Shown here: piece after piece, positions 43,428 through 53,957 of the stretch | How positions within the stretch are numbered: position 1 is the stretch's first letter | Layout: the number at the start of each line of letters is the position of its first letter | DNA from: an uncultured Clostridia bacterium | GTDB lineage: Bacteria > Bacillota > Clostridia > Lachnospirales > Anaerotignaceae | Assembly: GCA_944383885.1 (NCBI GenBank) | Contig: CALWRF010000011.1 | Location: 112,769 to 176,768, forward strand | Reading direction: 5' to 3' | DNA: 64,000 nucleotides | Notes under the pieces: generated by a model | The model's input: only the letters and a program-made list of their open reading frames with translations | What the model was told of the DNA's origin: nothing | Database searches by the model: none | Made by a program: the position numbers and the translations under genes

Positions 43428-44243
43428 ATGCGCAAGAGGATTATTTCCGGCGTTGTTTTGCTGCCGATTTTAGTATTTTTAATAGTTTATGGCGGCTTGC
43501 CTTTACACATAACTAATATTGTTATTTCAGCTATAGGTCTTTATGAATTTTATAAGGCGATGTCAGGCAAAATAGTGCATGTTCATTATTTTGGTTTTGC
43601 GGCATGTATATTTTATGGAATATTTGCGGAGCCTTTGGTTAATATTGACAACGCTTTTAATGCGTTTGCAGCAGTATTTATTGTACTTTTATTAATTTAT
43701 ATGGTTATATTCCATAAAACATGTAATGACAGAGATGTTTTTATTACACTCTTTGGCTTTTTTTATGTATGCTTTTTACTTATGCATATATACCTTGTCA
43801 GAATTTATCCTTATGGCGAATTTTTTGTATGGCTTATATTTATTGCTTCTTTTATGTGCGATACTGGAGCGTACTTTACAGGAATGCTCATTGGAAAACA
43901 TAAATTAATACCGGATTTAAGCCCTAAAAAAACAATTGAAGGCGCTGTAGGCGGTGTTGTTTGGGCAACTGCGGCTGCTGTTGTATATGGAATAGTAATT
44001 GAGAATTATTTTATGCTTGAAGATGTTTCATCTATACTTTTATGTACTATAATAGGTGTAGCAGGTTCAATTTTATCGCAGATAGGAGATTTGGCGGCTT
44101 CGTCATTTAAAAGAATGGTCGGCATAAAGGATTATGGCAAACTAATACCGGGTCATGGCGGAATAATGGACCGGTTCGACAGCGTTATAATAACAGCTCC
44201 TGTTGTTTATTATGTTATGGTGGCGCTTATAAAAGTTTTATAA
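43428..44243 (+). CDS. cdsA: Phosphatidate cytidylyltransferase
   Basis: 271 residues, about seven to eight predicted membrane helices. Makes CDP-diacylglycerol for phospholipid synthesis. The CDS signature runs from SSFKRMVGIKDYGKLIPGHG to GGIMDRFDS near the C terminus, with the DTGAYFTG motif in the middle. It follows uppS by 15 bases with a GGGGATGA-type site. Confidence 0.95.
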   Translation: MRKRIISGVVLLPILVFLIVYGGLPLHITNIVISAIGLYEFYKAMSGKIVHVHYFGFAACIFYGIFAEPLVNIDNAFNAFAAVFIVLLLIYMVIFHKTCNDRDVFITLFGFFYVCFLLMHIYLVRIYPYGEFFVWLIFIASFMCDTGAYFTGMLIGKHKLIPDLSPKKTIEGAVGGVVWATAAAVVYGIVIENYFMLEDVSSILLCTIIGVAGSILSQIGDLAASSFKRMVGIKDYGKLIPGHGGIMDRFDSVIITAPVVYYVMVALIKVL

Positions 44244-44268
44244 TAATTAGTATATTTTGGAGTGCAAT

Positions 44269-45423
44269 ATGAAAAATATAAGTATACTTGGTTCCACAGG
44301 TTCAATAGGCACACAGACTATTGAGGTTTGCAGGATATTAAAAGACATAAATATACAAGCTATTACAGTTAACAAAAATATCGATATGGCTCAAAAGCAG
44401 GCTGAGGAATTCAGACCTAAGCTTATAGCTGTAATGGACAGTGATAAGGCTGAAGAACTTAAAGAAAGACTTTCTAAAACGGCTTTATCAAATATAAAAG
44501 TCCTCTCCGGAATGGAAGGTCTTGTTGAGGCTGCGACTATTAAAAGTATCAATACGGTAGTTGTTTCAGTTGTAGGCAACATAGGCATTAAACCTACTTA
44601 TGAAGCTATTAACTGCAAAAAAGAAATAGCTCTTGCCACAAAAGAAGTTATGGTTTCAGGCGGCAGTCTTATTACAAATGAAGCTGATAAAAACGGCGTC
44701 AGTATACTGCCTATAGACAGCGAACATTCTGCCATATTCCAAAGTCTTCAAGGAAACAGTATGAACAAAATAAGCAGAATAATTTTAACCGCTTCCGGAG
44801 GTCCTTTTAGGGGCTTAAAAAAAGATGAGCTTATTAATGTAACAGCAAAGGAAGCGCTTAAACACCCTAACTGGGATATGGGCGCTAAAATAACTATAGA
44901 TTCAGCTACAATGATGAATAAAGGTCTTGAGGTTATAGAAGCTAAATGGCTTTTTAATGTGGATATAAATCGTATACAGGTTGTTATCCATTCTCAGAGC
45001 ATACTTCATTCAGCAGTTGAGTATGAAGACGGGGCTGTTATAGGGCAAATGGGCGTGCCGGATATGAAAGTGCCTATTTCTTACGCTTTAACGTATCCAA
45101 AAAGAATACCTAATAGCTTTGAAAAGCTGGATATTGCAAAAGTAGGAACACTTACATTTGAGGAACCTGATTTTGAAACATTTCAGTGCTTGGATTTGGC
45201 ATATTCAGCAATAAAAACAGGCGGTACGATGCCATCTGTGCTTAACGCGGCAAATGAAATTGCCGTTGAAGCATTTTTAAAAGATGAAATAGGGTTTATG
45301 GATATACCTAATATTATAAAAAATACAATGGGGGCATATACTGTAAAATATAATTACAGCATTGATGAACTTTTGCAGTCTGACAAGTGGGGAAGACAGT
45401 ATGCAAAATCAATACTAAAATAA
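44269..45423 (+). CDS. dxr: 1-deoxy-D-xylulose 5-phosphate reductoisomerase
   Basis: 384 residues, MEP isoprenoid pathway, NADPH-dependent. NADPH-binding ILGSTGSIGTQT at the N terminus, PIDSEHSAIFQ, TASGGPFRG, HPNWDMGAKITIDSATMMNKG with metal and substrate ligands. The ATG at 44269 has TTTGGAG upstream; a TTG at 44257 is less likely. It supplies the isoprenoid precursors that UppS uses. Confidence 0.97.
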   Translation: MKNISILGSTGSIGTQTIEVCRILKDINIQAITVNKNIDMAQKQAEEFRPKLIAVMDSDKAEELKERLSKTALSNIKVLSGMEGLVEAATIKSINTVVVSVVGNIGIKPTYEAINCKKEIALATKEVMVSGGSLITNEADKNGVSILPIDSEHSAIFQSLQGNSMNKISRIILTASGGPFRGLKKDELINVTAKEALKHPNWDMGAKITIDSATMMNKGLEVIEAKWLFNVDINRIQVVIHSQSILHSAVEYEDGAVIGQMGVPDMKVPISYALTYPKRIPNSFEKLDIAKVGTLTFEEPDFETFQCLDLAYSAIKTGGTMPSVLNAANEIAVEAFLKDEIGFMDIPNIIKNTMGAYTVKYNYSIDELLQSDKWGRQYAKSILK

Positions 45424-45444
45424 CATAAGGAAGGAATATATTTT

Positions 45445-46527
45445 ATGTCAGTAATATATATACTGCTTACTCTTCTTATTTTCAGCGTTCTTGTAGTAGT
45501 ACACGAGGCAGGGCATTTTGCCGTAGCTAAGCTTAACGGAATTTATGTTGAAGAATTTTCTGTAGGCATGGGACCTTTGATATATTCTAAAACAATAGGC
45601 GATACTATGTATTCCATTAGGGCGCTGCCTTTAGGCGGATTTTGCCGCATGATGGGTGAAGACGAGGACAGCAGCGACAGCCGTTCTTTTAACAACAAAA
45701 GTGTATTGGCGAGGATAGCAGTTGTTTTTACAGGTCCGCTTATGAATTTTGTATTTGCTTTTATTGCTGTTTTTATAGTTGCGGCAACAGCGCAGTCTGT
45801 AATTGAACCGGTAGTAGGTGACGTTGTAGAGGGAAGCAATGCCATAAATCAGGGACTTAAAGAAGGCGACAGGATAGTTAAAGTAAACAACCAGTCAATT
45901 AACACTTATCAGGATTTATATTTTGTTCTTTATGATTCCGGCAGCAGTGATTTGGATGTTGTTGTAGAAAGAAATGGTCAGAAAATTCCTCTTAAAATTA
46001 CACCTGTTTATAATGAGCAGCAGCAGGAATACATTATAGGTTTTAGACCGCAGGTTAAAACAGGACTTTTTGCAGATAAAGTTGAAGGCTATGAAAGCGT
46101 TACATTTATTGATACAGTAAAAGATAGTGTATACACACTTATTTATTATGTAAAAAGTGTTGTGGTTGGTTTTGTAAGGCTCTTTACACTCAGGCTTTCA
46201 CCGGAAGAAGTGGCAGGACCTATAGGCATTGTTCAAGTAGTTGGCGATACAGTTGAAACCGGTATGAGTTACAGTATTTGGTCGGTTGTAAAAAGCCTTC
46301 TAACACTTTCAGCGCTTTTGAGTGTTAACCTTGGTGTTATTAACCTTTTCCCTATACCGGCAATGGATGGAGGAAGAATAGTTTTCCTGTTTATTGAAGG
46401 TTTAAGAGGAAAGCCTTTTGACCGTGAAAAAGAAGGAATGGTTCATTTTATAGGTTTTGTGCTTCTAATACTATTTATGTTTTTAGTTGCGTCTAATGAC
46501 GTTTTCAGGATATTCAGCGGCAGGTGA
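45445..46527 (+). CDS. rseP: Site-2 protease, RIP metalloprotease RseP/RasP
   Basis: 360 residues with about four predicted membrane helices. The zinc motif HEAGH is at residues 19-23 in the first helix, a PDZ domain lies near residues 120-185, and the third zinc ligand is in NLFPIPAMDGGR near residue 305. It cleaves membrane anti-sigma factors and remnant signal peptides inside the membrane. Its place between dxr and ispG is conserved in Clostridia. Confidence 0.95.
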   Translation: MSVIYILLTLLIFSVLVVVHEAGHFAVAKLNGIYVEEFSVGMGPLIYSKTIGDTMYSIRALPLGGFCRMMGEDEDSSDSRSFNNKSVLARIAVVFTGPLMNFVFAFIAVFIVAATAQSVIEPVVGDVVEGSNAINQGLKEGDRIVKVNNQSINTYQDLYFVLYDSGSSDLDVVVERNGQKIPLKITPVYNEQQQEYIIGFRPQVKTGLFADKVEGYESVTFIDTVKDSVYTLIYYVKSVVVGFVRLFTLRLSPEEVAGPIGIVQVVGDTVETGMSYSIWSVVKSLLTLSALLSVNLGVINLFPIPAMDGGRIVFLFIEGLRGKPFDREKEGMVHFIGFVLLILFMFLVASNDVFRIFSGR

Positions 46528-46533
46528 TTTATT

Positions 46534-47589
46534 TTGTGTTATAATAGAAAAAATACTAAAATTGTAAAAGCCGGAAATGTTTTAATAGGCGGCGGCAATC
46601 CGATTGTTATACAGTCTATGTGCAATACAGATACACATGATATAAATTCAACGGTTAAGCAGATTAAAGAGCTTGAAGAAGCCGGCTGCGAAATGGTTAG
46701 GGTTGCCGTTATTGATATGGATGCGGCTAAGTGTATTGGAGCAATTAAAGAAAAAATAAATATTCCGCTTGTTGCGGATATACATTTTGATTACAGGCTT
46801 GCGCTTGAGTCTATAAATCAGGGAATAGACAAAATAAGAATTAATCCCGGTAATATCGGCAGCAGAGAAAAAGTTCAGCTTGTATCAGATAAAGCCAAAG
46901 AAAAAGGCATACCTATAAGGATAGGAGTAAACTCAGGCTCTTTGCAGAAAGATTTGCTTAAAAAATTTGGTCATGTAACACCTGAAGCTATGGTTGAAAG
47001 CGCTTTAAGTCATGTAAAAATACTTGAAGACTGCGATTTCAGGGATATCATAATTTCTATAAAATCGTCAAGTGTGCCTTTCAGCATAGAAGCATATAAA
47101 TTGCTTTCTCAGACTGTGGATTATCCGCTGCATTTAGGCATAACAGAGGCTGGAACAGTATACTCCGGAACAATTAAATCAGCTGTTGGAATTGGAGCTG
47201 TGCTTTCTATGGGCATAGGCGACACTATAAGAGTATCGCTTACAGGCAGTCCTGTTGATGAAATAAAAGCAGCAAAAGAAATACTCAAAAGCCTTGAGTT
47301 AAGAAAATTTGGCGTTGAGCTTATAAGCTGCCCTACATGCGGCAGGACGCAAATTGATTTAATTCATCTTGCTGGAGAGGTTGAAAAAAGATGTGCGAAT
47401 ATAAATAAAAATATTAAGGTCGCTGTAATGGGCTGTGCTGTTAACGGACCTGGTGAAGCCAGAGAGGCAGATATTGGCATAGCCGGAGGTAATGGAGAAG
47501 GACTTATATTCAAAAAAGGTGAAATATTGAAAAAAGTGCCGGAAGATGAGCTTCTTAATACGCTTATGGAAGAGATAGAAAAGCTTTGA
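46534..47589 (+). CDS. ispG: 4-hydroxy-3-methylbut-2-enyl diphosphate synthase (ferredoxin/flavodoxin)
   Basis: 351 residues, MEP pathway 4Fe-4S enzyme. N-terminal TIM-barrel with [25 protein letters not shown], and the cluster-binding [13 protein letters not shown] and [18 protein letters not shown]. The start is TTG at 46534 behind AGGTGA, seven bases after the rseP stop. With dxr it gives two of the pathway's enzymes in one operon. Confidence 0.96.
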   Translation: MCYNRKNTKIVKAGNVLIGGGNPIVIQSMCNTDTHDINSTVKQIKELEEAGCEMVRVAVIDMDAAKCIGAIKEKINIPLVADIHFDYRLALESINQGIDKIRINPGNIGSREKVQLVSDKAKEKGIPIRIGVNSGSLQKDLLKKFGHVTPEAMVESALSHVKILEDCDFRDIIISIKSSSVPFSIEAYKLLSQTVDYPLHLGITEAGTVYSGTIKSAVGIGAVLSMGIGDTIRVSLTGSPVDEIKAAKEILKSLELRKFGVELISCPTCGRTQIDLIHLAGEVEKRCANINKNIKVAVMGCAVNGPGEAREADIGIAGGNGEGLIFKKGEILKKVPEDELLNTLMEEIEKL

Positions 47590-47601
47590 GGTTGATGTTT
47601 A

Positions 47602-50600
47602 ATGCTTTCTGAAAGAGATTTTAACAGTGTTTTTAGTAAAGTATCACTATCAGATAGAGTAACAGATGTTTTTTCAAATTCGCAAGTTACATCTTTTAAA
47701 ATTTACAGAAAAGAAAGAGTGCTTGACATTAAATTAAAACTGCCTGACATTGTAAACGAATGTATAGTAGACGATTTTAAAAATGAGCTTTTTTGTCAGG
47801 TGCCGGGAGTTAAAGACATAATTGTTTCGCTTACATACTGCAATGAGTGTACTGATACGGGGCAGCTTATACAAAAAGACTGGCAAAACATAGTTCATAG
47901 CGTATCATGCACAGGACCGGTTTGCAAAAGCATTATGTCAGACTCTAAATGGGAATTGGAAGACAATAATTTAATTATAAAAGTCCGTGACAACATGTCT
48001 TTTTATATGAATGCAAAAAAGGCGGACAGGCTTATTGAAAAAAAGCTAAAAGAAGAGAACGGCATAGAGATAAGAGTTCTTTTTAAGGATGAGAAACTTA
48101 CCAGAGAAGAGGAAACTCAAAGACTGAAGGAAAAACAAACTATTGAAGCTGATATGTTCAGGAAATTCAGTCATGAAAAGGCAGAAAATGAGAATGCAAA
48201 AAAAGAAGAAATAACTGAAAAAGTAAATAAAAAGTTGTCAGACGGAATACTTCTTGGCCGTGAAATAAGCGGTGAAACAGTTAAAATATCTGAAACACGT
48301 TCCGAAGGCGAAAAAGTTATAATTGAAGGCTCCATATTTAATATGGAAACCCGTGAAATAAAAGGCGGAAGGCTTATTGTTTCGTTTGATATAACTGATT
48401 TTACAGACTCAACAACTGTAAAATTCTTTATTTCACAGAAAGAATTTACTGACGAATTAAAGAGCAACTTTAAAGACGGAAAATACTTAAAAGTAAAAGG
48501 CGAAGTTCAGTACGATAAATATGCCCGTGAAATTAATATAATGGCAAAAGATATATCAATTGGAAGCGAGCCGCCGCAAAGAATGGATAACGCCGCAGAA
48601 AAGCGTGTTGAACTTCATCTCCATACACAAATGAGCCGTATGGACGGTATTACAACAGCTAAGGAATACATAAACAGAGCTTTAAAGTGGGGACATAAAG
48701 CTATTGCCATTACTGACCACGGAGTTGTTCAGGCTTTTCCTGAAGCCATGGAAACGGCAAGGGGAAAGGATATTAAAGTTATATATGGTGTTGAGGCATA
48801 TTTAATTGATGACTTAGGTTCAGCCGTTACTATGCCGAGAGGTCAGCTTTTAGACGATGAATTTACTGTTTTTGATATAGAAACTACAGGTCTTTCAAGA
48901 GAAAAAGATAAAATTACCGAAATAGGCGCAGTTAAAATAAAAGACGGAAAAATAATTGACAAATTCAGTACATTTGTAAATCCGGAAATGCCTATTTCAG
49001 AGGAAATAACAAAGCTTACTGGAATTACAAACGAAATGGTAAAGGACGCACCTACTATTAAGGAAGTTTTACCGGAGTTTATAAAGTTTTTCTCAAACGG
49101 AATTTTAGTGGCTCATAATGCTTCTTTTGATACTGGATTTATACGCAAAGCCGCTGAAGTTTACGGCTATGGCGAAATAGACAATACTGTTGTTGATACT
49201 TTGGAGCTTGCCAGAACACTTTTAAAAGATTTGAAAAAACATAAGCTGGATATGGTTTGTGAAAGACTGGGAGTAAGTCTTAATGGACACCATAGAGCAG
49301 TAAATGACGCGCAGGCAACAGCCGAAGTATTTATTAAGTTTATAGATATGCTTGCTGAAAAGAATATTATAAATGTTGATGATATAAATGTTCTTTGTTC
49401 AGGTGTAATTAACTACAATAAACTTAAACCTTACCATGCCATTATGCTTGTAAAAAACTATACAGGTTTAAGAAATCTTTATGAGCTTATATCTCTTTCA
49501 CATTTGGAATATTATCATAAACGACCGAGAATACCTAAAAGTGAGCTTATGAAGCATAGAGAAGGTCTGATTTTAGGAAGTGCCTGCGAAGCAGGCGAGC
49601 TTTACAGGGCGCTTCTTGACGACAAGCCTAAAGGTGTTATTGAAGAAATAGTTAATTTTTATGATTACCTCGAAATACAGCCTTTGGGAAATAATAAGTT
49701 TATGATTAATTCACCTAAGATTGAGAGTGTAAATTCTTTAGACGATATTAAGGCATATAACAAAAAAATTGTTGAATTGGCTCAGGCACACAATAAGCTT
49801 TGCGTGGCAACATGCGACGTGCATTTTATAGACCCTAAAGACGCTGACTACAGAAAAATAATAATGAACGCAGAGGGGTTTTCTGACGCGGACAATCAGC
49901 CGCCGTTATATTTAAGGACAACTGAAGAAATGCTTAATGAATTTGACTATTTAGGCAATGAAAAAGCTTATGAGGTTGTTGTTAAAAACACAAACTTAAT
50001 TGCGGATATGATTGAAGATATTAAGCCTATACCTGACGGCACATTTCCGCCGCATTTTGACGGGGCTGATGAGGATTTAAGGCGGATTACAACAAACAGA
50101 GCCATTGAACTTTACGGCGACCCACTGCCTGAAATAGTTGAAAAACGGCTTAACAGAGAGCTTAACTCAATTATTTCAAACGGCTATGCTGTGCTGTATA
50201 TAATTGCTCAAAAGCTTGTATGGAACAGTGTAGAGCACGGATATCTTGTAGGTTCACGTGGCTCTGTCGGCTCATCATTTGTTGCCAATATGGCAGGCAT
50301 AACAGAGGTTAACTCTTTGCAGCCGCATTACCTTTGCCCTGAGTGCAAATATTCAGATTTTGACAGTGAAGTTGTGCAAAAATTTGTTCAGGAGGGCGGA
50401 AGCGGTTTTGATATGCCGGATGCTATATGCCCTAAATGCGGACACAAACTGAGAAAAGAAGGGCATAACATACCTTTTGAGACTTTCCTTGGCTTTGAGG
50501 GCGATAAGGAGCCGGATATTGACCTTAATTTCTCCGGTGAGTATCAGCAGCAGGCACATGCGTACACAGAAGAGCTTTTTGGCAAAGGCAAAGTGTTTAA

Positions 50601-51945
50601 AGCTGGAACTATAAGCACACTTGCTGACAAAACAGCTTATGGATATGTTCTTAAATATCTTGAAGGACATAATAAAACTGCGCATAATGCCGAGATATCA
50701 CGCCTTGCAAAAGGCTGTACCGGCGTAAAACGCACAACAGGACAGCACCCGGGCGGACTTATGATTGTGCCTACTGACCATGATATATGTGAATTTTGCC
50801 CTGTTCAAAGACCGGCAGATGATGTAACAAGCAATGTAACTACAACACATTTTGATTACCATTCCATAAGCGGAAGGCTCTTAAAGCTTGATTTGCTTGG
50901 GCATGATGATCCAACAGTTATAAGAATGCTTTACGATTTAACAGGTGTTAATCCGCAGCTTGTAGAATTGGGTGATGAGGCTACAATGTCGCTTTTTGAG
51001 TCACCTAAGGCTTTGGGGGTTACTCCTGAACAGATAGACTGCCAGACAGGAACACTGGGTATACCGGAGTTTGGTACTAAGTTTGTAAGAGGTATGCTTT
51101 TGGATACAAAGCCAAAGAATTTTTCAGACCTTTTAAGGATTTCAGGTCTTTCTCATGGTACTGATGTTTGGCTGGGCAATGCCCAGGAGCTTATTGAAAA
51201 CGGAACCATAACCCTTAAAGAAACAATATCTACCCGTGACAGTATTATGATTTATCTTATAAACAAGGGTCTGCCTAATAAAGCATCGTTTAAAATAATG
51301 GAAAAAGTACGTAAAGGCAAAGGTCTTGCAGATGAAGACATAGCTTTAATGAAAGAACATGATGTGCCGCAGTGGTATATAGATTCATGTTTAAAAATAA
51401 AGTATATGTTCCCTAAAGCCCATGCTGCTGCTTATGTTATGATGGCTTTTAGGATAGCGTATTTTAAAATAAATTATCCTTTGGCTTATTACGCGTCGTA
51501 TTTTACAGTAAGGGCATGCGATGATTTTGATTATTCTTGCATGTGCCTTGGCGAAGAAACAGCAAGGCAGGCTGTAAAGGAAATACACGGCAAAGGCAAT
51601 GATGCTACAACTAAGGATAAAAATAAGCTTACTGTACTTGAAACCGTTGTAGAGTTTTACGCAAGAGGTTTTAAGTTTTATCCAATAGACCTTTATAAAT
51701 CTGACGCGAAAAGTTTTAAAATAGAAAGCGGCGGACTTATACCGCCTTTTAACTCTTTGCAGGGGCTTGGTCTTACTGCTGCGCAGGGAATAGTTGATGG
51801 CAGGGACAAAGGCGGTGAATTTACCACTATTGAGGATTTTAAGGAACGCACCGGAATAGGCAAAACTCTTATAGAACTGCTTAAAGAAAATAATGTATTA
51901 AGAGGAATACCTGAAACTAACCAAATTTCGCTTTTTAATTTATAA
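47602..51945 (+). CDS. polC: DNA polymerase III alpha subunit, PolC type
   Basis: 1447 residues, normal for the Gram-positive replicative polymerase with built-in 3'-5' proofreading. Domains in order: N-terminal region, OB fold (about 235-325), PHP domain starting ELHLHTQMSRMDG (about 335), the DEDDh exonuclease inserted at about 420-590 (VFDIETTGLS, AHNASFDTGF, HHRAVNDAQAT), the rest of PHP, the palm with GSRGSVGSSFV, a zinc-finger-like CPECKYSD and CPKCGHK, and the catalytic EPDIDLNFSGEY near 970, then the C-terminal HhH region. The last gene of the pyrH operon, with 12 bases after ispG. Confidence 0.98.
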   Translation: MLSERDFNSVFSKVSLSDRVTDVFSNSQVTSFKIYRKERVLDIKLKLPDIVNECIVDDFKNELFCQVPGVKDIIVSLTYCNECTDTGQLIQKDWQNIVHSVSCTGPVCKSIMSDSKWELEDNNLIIKVRDNMSFYMNAKKADRLIEKKLKEENGIEIRVLFKDEKLTREEETQRLKEKQTIEADMFRKFSHEKAENENAKKEEITEKVNKKLSDGILLGREISGETVKISETRSEGEKVIIEGSIFNMETREIKGGRLIVSFDITDFTDSTTVKFFISQKEFTDELKSNFKDGKYLKVKGEVQYDKYAREINIMAKDISIGSEPPQRMDNAAEKRVELHLHTQMSRMDGITTAKEYINRALKWGHKAIAITDHGVVQAFPEAMETARGKDIKVIYGVEAYLIDDLGSAVTMPRGQLLDDEFTVFDIETTGLSREKDKITEIGAVKIKDGKIIDKFSTFVNPEMPISEEITKLTGITNEMVKDAPTIKEVLPEFIKFFSNGILVAHNASFDTGFIRKAAEVYGYGEIDNTVVDTLELARTLLKDLKKHKLDMVCERLGVSLNGHHRAVNDAQATAEVFIKFIDMLAEKNIINVDDINVLCSGVINYNKLKPYHAIMLVKNYTGLRNLYELISLSHLEYYHKRPRIPKSELMKHREGLILGSACEAGELYRALLDDKPKGVIEEIVNFYDYLEIQPLGNNKFMINSPKIESVNSLDDIKAYNKKIVELAQAHNKLCVATCDVHFIDPKDADYRKIIMNAEGFSDADNQPPLYLRTTEEMLNEFDYLGNEKAYEVVVKNTNLIADMIEDIKPIPDGTFPPHFDGADEDLRRITTNRAIELYGDPLPEIVEKRLNRELNSIISNGYAVLYIIAQKLVWNSVEHGYLVGSRGSVGSSFVANMAGITEVNSLQPHYLCPECKYSDFDSEVVQKFVQEGGSGFDMPDAICPKCGHKLRKEGHNIPFETFLGFEGDKEPDIDLNFSGEYQQQAHAYTEELFGKGKVFKAGTISTLADKTAYGYVLKYLEGHNKTAHNAEISRLAKGCTGVKRTTGQHPGGLMIVPTDHDICEFCPVQRPADDVTSNVTTTHFDYHSISGRLLKLDLLGHDDPTVIRMLYDLTGVNPQLVELGDEATMSLFESPKALGVTPEQIDCQTGTLGIPEFGTKFVRGMLLDTKPKNFSDLLRISGLSHGTDVWLGNAQELIENGTITLKETISTRDSIMIYLINKGLPNKASFKIMEKVRKGKGLADEDIALMKEHDVPQWYIDSCLKIKYMFPKAHAAAYVMMAFRIAYFKINYPLAYYASYFTVRACDDFDYSCMCLGEETARQAVKEIHGKGNDATTKDKNKLTVLETVVEFYARGFKFYPIDLYKSDAKSFKIESGGLIPPFNSLQGLGLTAAQGIVDGRDKGGEFTTIEDFKERTGIGKTLIELLKENNVLRGIPETNQISLFNL

Positions 51946-52306
51946 TTATAAAGGCTGTCTGTATTATAATCCTTTGAACCGTATTTATAATGCAGATGGT
52001 CTTATTTTTATAACTTAATTTATAACTTAAATTTATAACTTATTTTTATAAATAAATTAACGCAAAAATAAATTGTAAGCTTTAAAAAATGACATTCATT
52101 TGATTATAAAAGCTTGCAGATAATTATAAATTAATTACGGTTTTCAGCGAATAATAAATAACAGAAATTAATATATATTTTTACTGATTCCAAATTTTAA
52201 TAATTTAATCATTCTTAACACGAAGTTCATAAATAATTCAAAATTGGATACTATAATCTTTTTCAGAAATAAATAATATATAAACACCCAGTAGGAGGTA
52301 AGGATT
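51946..52306. repeat. Intergenic region after polC with short tandem repeats
   Basis: About 360 AT-rich bases. TTTATAACTTA occurs three times at 52007-52017, 52019-52029 and 52032-52042, periods of 12 and 13 bases. A TATAAT at 52252-52257 may be the -10 of the HtrA promoter, but its -35 is poor. No clear terminator for polC and no gene is seen. Confidence 0.5.
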
Positions 52307-53842
52307 ATGTTTGATGATAAAGAAAATAACAGCAATGAAAACTATAACAATTCCAATAATAATTACAGCAGTTCATCATCTGTTTCAGATAATGCTGAGG
52401 CTAAAAACCATTTTTATGATGATTATAAAAAAACTGAAGAAACAAATGAAGATAGAAATGGTCAAAGCTTGAATAGTCAGGCACAGCAGGAAAATACTGC
52501 AAATCAAAACGCTTTCAGCTCAGAAACAAACAGAACAGAGAGCAAATATTCTGATGAGTTTGTAAGAAGGGAAGAAAAACAAAACGAAAACAGATACCAG
52601 CAAAGAGCGCCTTATGAACCTATAAAAGACAATTATTACAGGGAAACAGTAAAAAAGAAAAAGGGTTCTTTTAAGAAAGTAATAGCTGCCTGTGTTGTTG
52701 TAAGTCTTTTCGGCGGTACTGGCATTGGTGCGGGTTATGCGGCTGTAAAAAGTTTTATAGATTCAAAATACAGCGCATATACTGAAGATACAGCTTCCGT
52801 GCCTGAAGTCCAGAAAACTGATGGGGATTCTTCTGTTACAAAAAGCAATGCTAATCAGCTTCTTTCAACCGGCTCTTCAGATGATGCTGTAGCTGTTATA
52901 AATGAGGTTTATCCTTCTATAGTAAACATAACAATAAATGTATCCGGAACGGCAATGTATTATGGAATGACAATTCCTTATGAAAGTCAAGGCGCCGGTT
53001 CAGGTGTTATATTTGATGAAGATGACCAGTATGTTTACATTGTAACTAATGACCATGTTGTTGATGATGCTAACTCAATAAGTATTTCCGTAACAGGCAT
53101 AGAAAATATCAGCGCTGAAATTGTAGGCACTGACTCATCAAACGACATAGCAGTTATTAAAGTTCTTAAAAGTGATTTAAAAGCTGCCAATGTTGATTAC
53201 AAAATAGCCAAATTCGGCGATTCTGATAAATTAAATGTCGGTCAAAGCGTTATAGCTATTGGTAATGCCCTTGGTGAAGGTAAAAGCGCAACAGGCGGCA
53301 TGATTAGCGTGCTTAATAAATCGCTTGAACTTGAAGGAAAACACCTTACTGTAATACAGACAAGCGCTCCTATAAACCCTGGCAACAGCGGCGGCGCCCT
53401 TGTTAACTATGACGGAGAGGTAATAGGCATTAACACAGCCAAAACAGATACTACAGTTGCCGAAGGCATGGGGTACGCAATCCCAAGCAATACAGTAAAA
53501 GAAATAATGCAGAAACTTGAAACAGAAGGCACACAGCCTAAACCTTATATAGGTATTATGGGTTCGGATATAACAGATGAAGTTTCTCAGCTTTATAAAC
53601 TTCCGGTAGGTGTGCTTGTAAGACAGGTTATTGAAGGCAGTCCGGCGCAAGCAGGTGGTCTTCAGGAAGGCGATATTATAACAGCTATAGATGATAAGAG
53701 CGTAATGAATATGGACGCCCTTATTGAAGAAATATCAAGTTACGATGTCGGCACAACAGTCAGCCTTAATGTAGTTAGAGGAAATCAGGCAGTTACAATA
53801 ACACTTACAATAGCAGATGCCAATAACGTATCAAATGAATAA
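52307..53842 (+). CDS. HtrA/DegP-like membrane-anchored serine protease
   Basis: 511 residues. A long Asn/Ser/Gln-rich, low-complexity cytoplasmic region (residues 1-115) precedes one membrane helix (about 125-148). The trypsin-like domain has the catalytic triad His250 (TNDHVVDD), Asp280 (SSNDIAV) and Ser361 (NPGNSGGAL). One PDZ domain occupies about 400-500 (PVGVLVRQVIEGSPAQ). It degrades or refolds damaged envelope proteins. The disordered N terminus is longer than in most HtrA proteins. GGAGGTAAGG precedes the ATG. Confidence 0.94.
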   Translation: MFDDKENNSNENYNNSNNNYSSSSSVSDNAEAKNHFYDDYKKTEETNEDRNGQSLNSQAQQENTANQNAFSSETNRTESKYSDEFVRREEKQNENRYQQRAPYEPIKDNYYRETVKKKKGSFKKVIAACVVVSLFGGTGIGAGYAAVKSFIDSKYSAYTEDTASVPEVQKTDGDSSVTKSNANQLLSTGSSDDAVAVINEVYPSIVNITINVSGTAMYYGMTIPYESQGAGSGVIFDEDDQYVYIVTNDHVVDDANSISISVTGIENISAEIVGTDSSNDIAVIKVLKSDLKAANVDYKIAKFGDSDKLNVGQSVIAIGNALGEGKSATGGMISVLNKSLELEGKHLTVIQTSAPINPGNSGGALVNYDGEVIGINTAKTDTTVAEGMGYAIPSNTVKEIMQKLETEGTQPKPYIGIMGSDITDEVSQLYKLPVGVLVRQVIEGSPAQAGGLQEGDIITAIDDKSVMNMDALIEEISSYDVGTTVSLNVVRGNQAVTITLTIADANNVSNE

Positions 53843-53851
53843 ATAATATAC

Positions 53852-53889
53852 AAAAACCGCTATGCAATTTAAAAACATAGCGGTTTTTT
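53852..53889 (+). terminator. Terminator of the HtrA gene
   Basis: AAAACCGCTATG pairs with CATAGCGGTTTT (53876-53887), with a short loop and continued T run. Confidence 0.95.
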
Positions 53890-53957
53890 ATTGATATTTT
53901 ATGAGATATATTATAAGATTATTTTATAAATAATGACTATAATGAAAGGTGAGTGTT

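Noticed and set aside
52007..52042. CRISPR-like repeats
   Set aside because: The units are 11 bases with one- or two-base spacing; no spacers and no cas genes.
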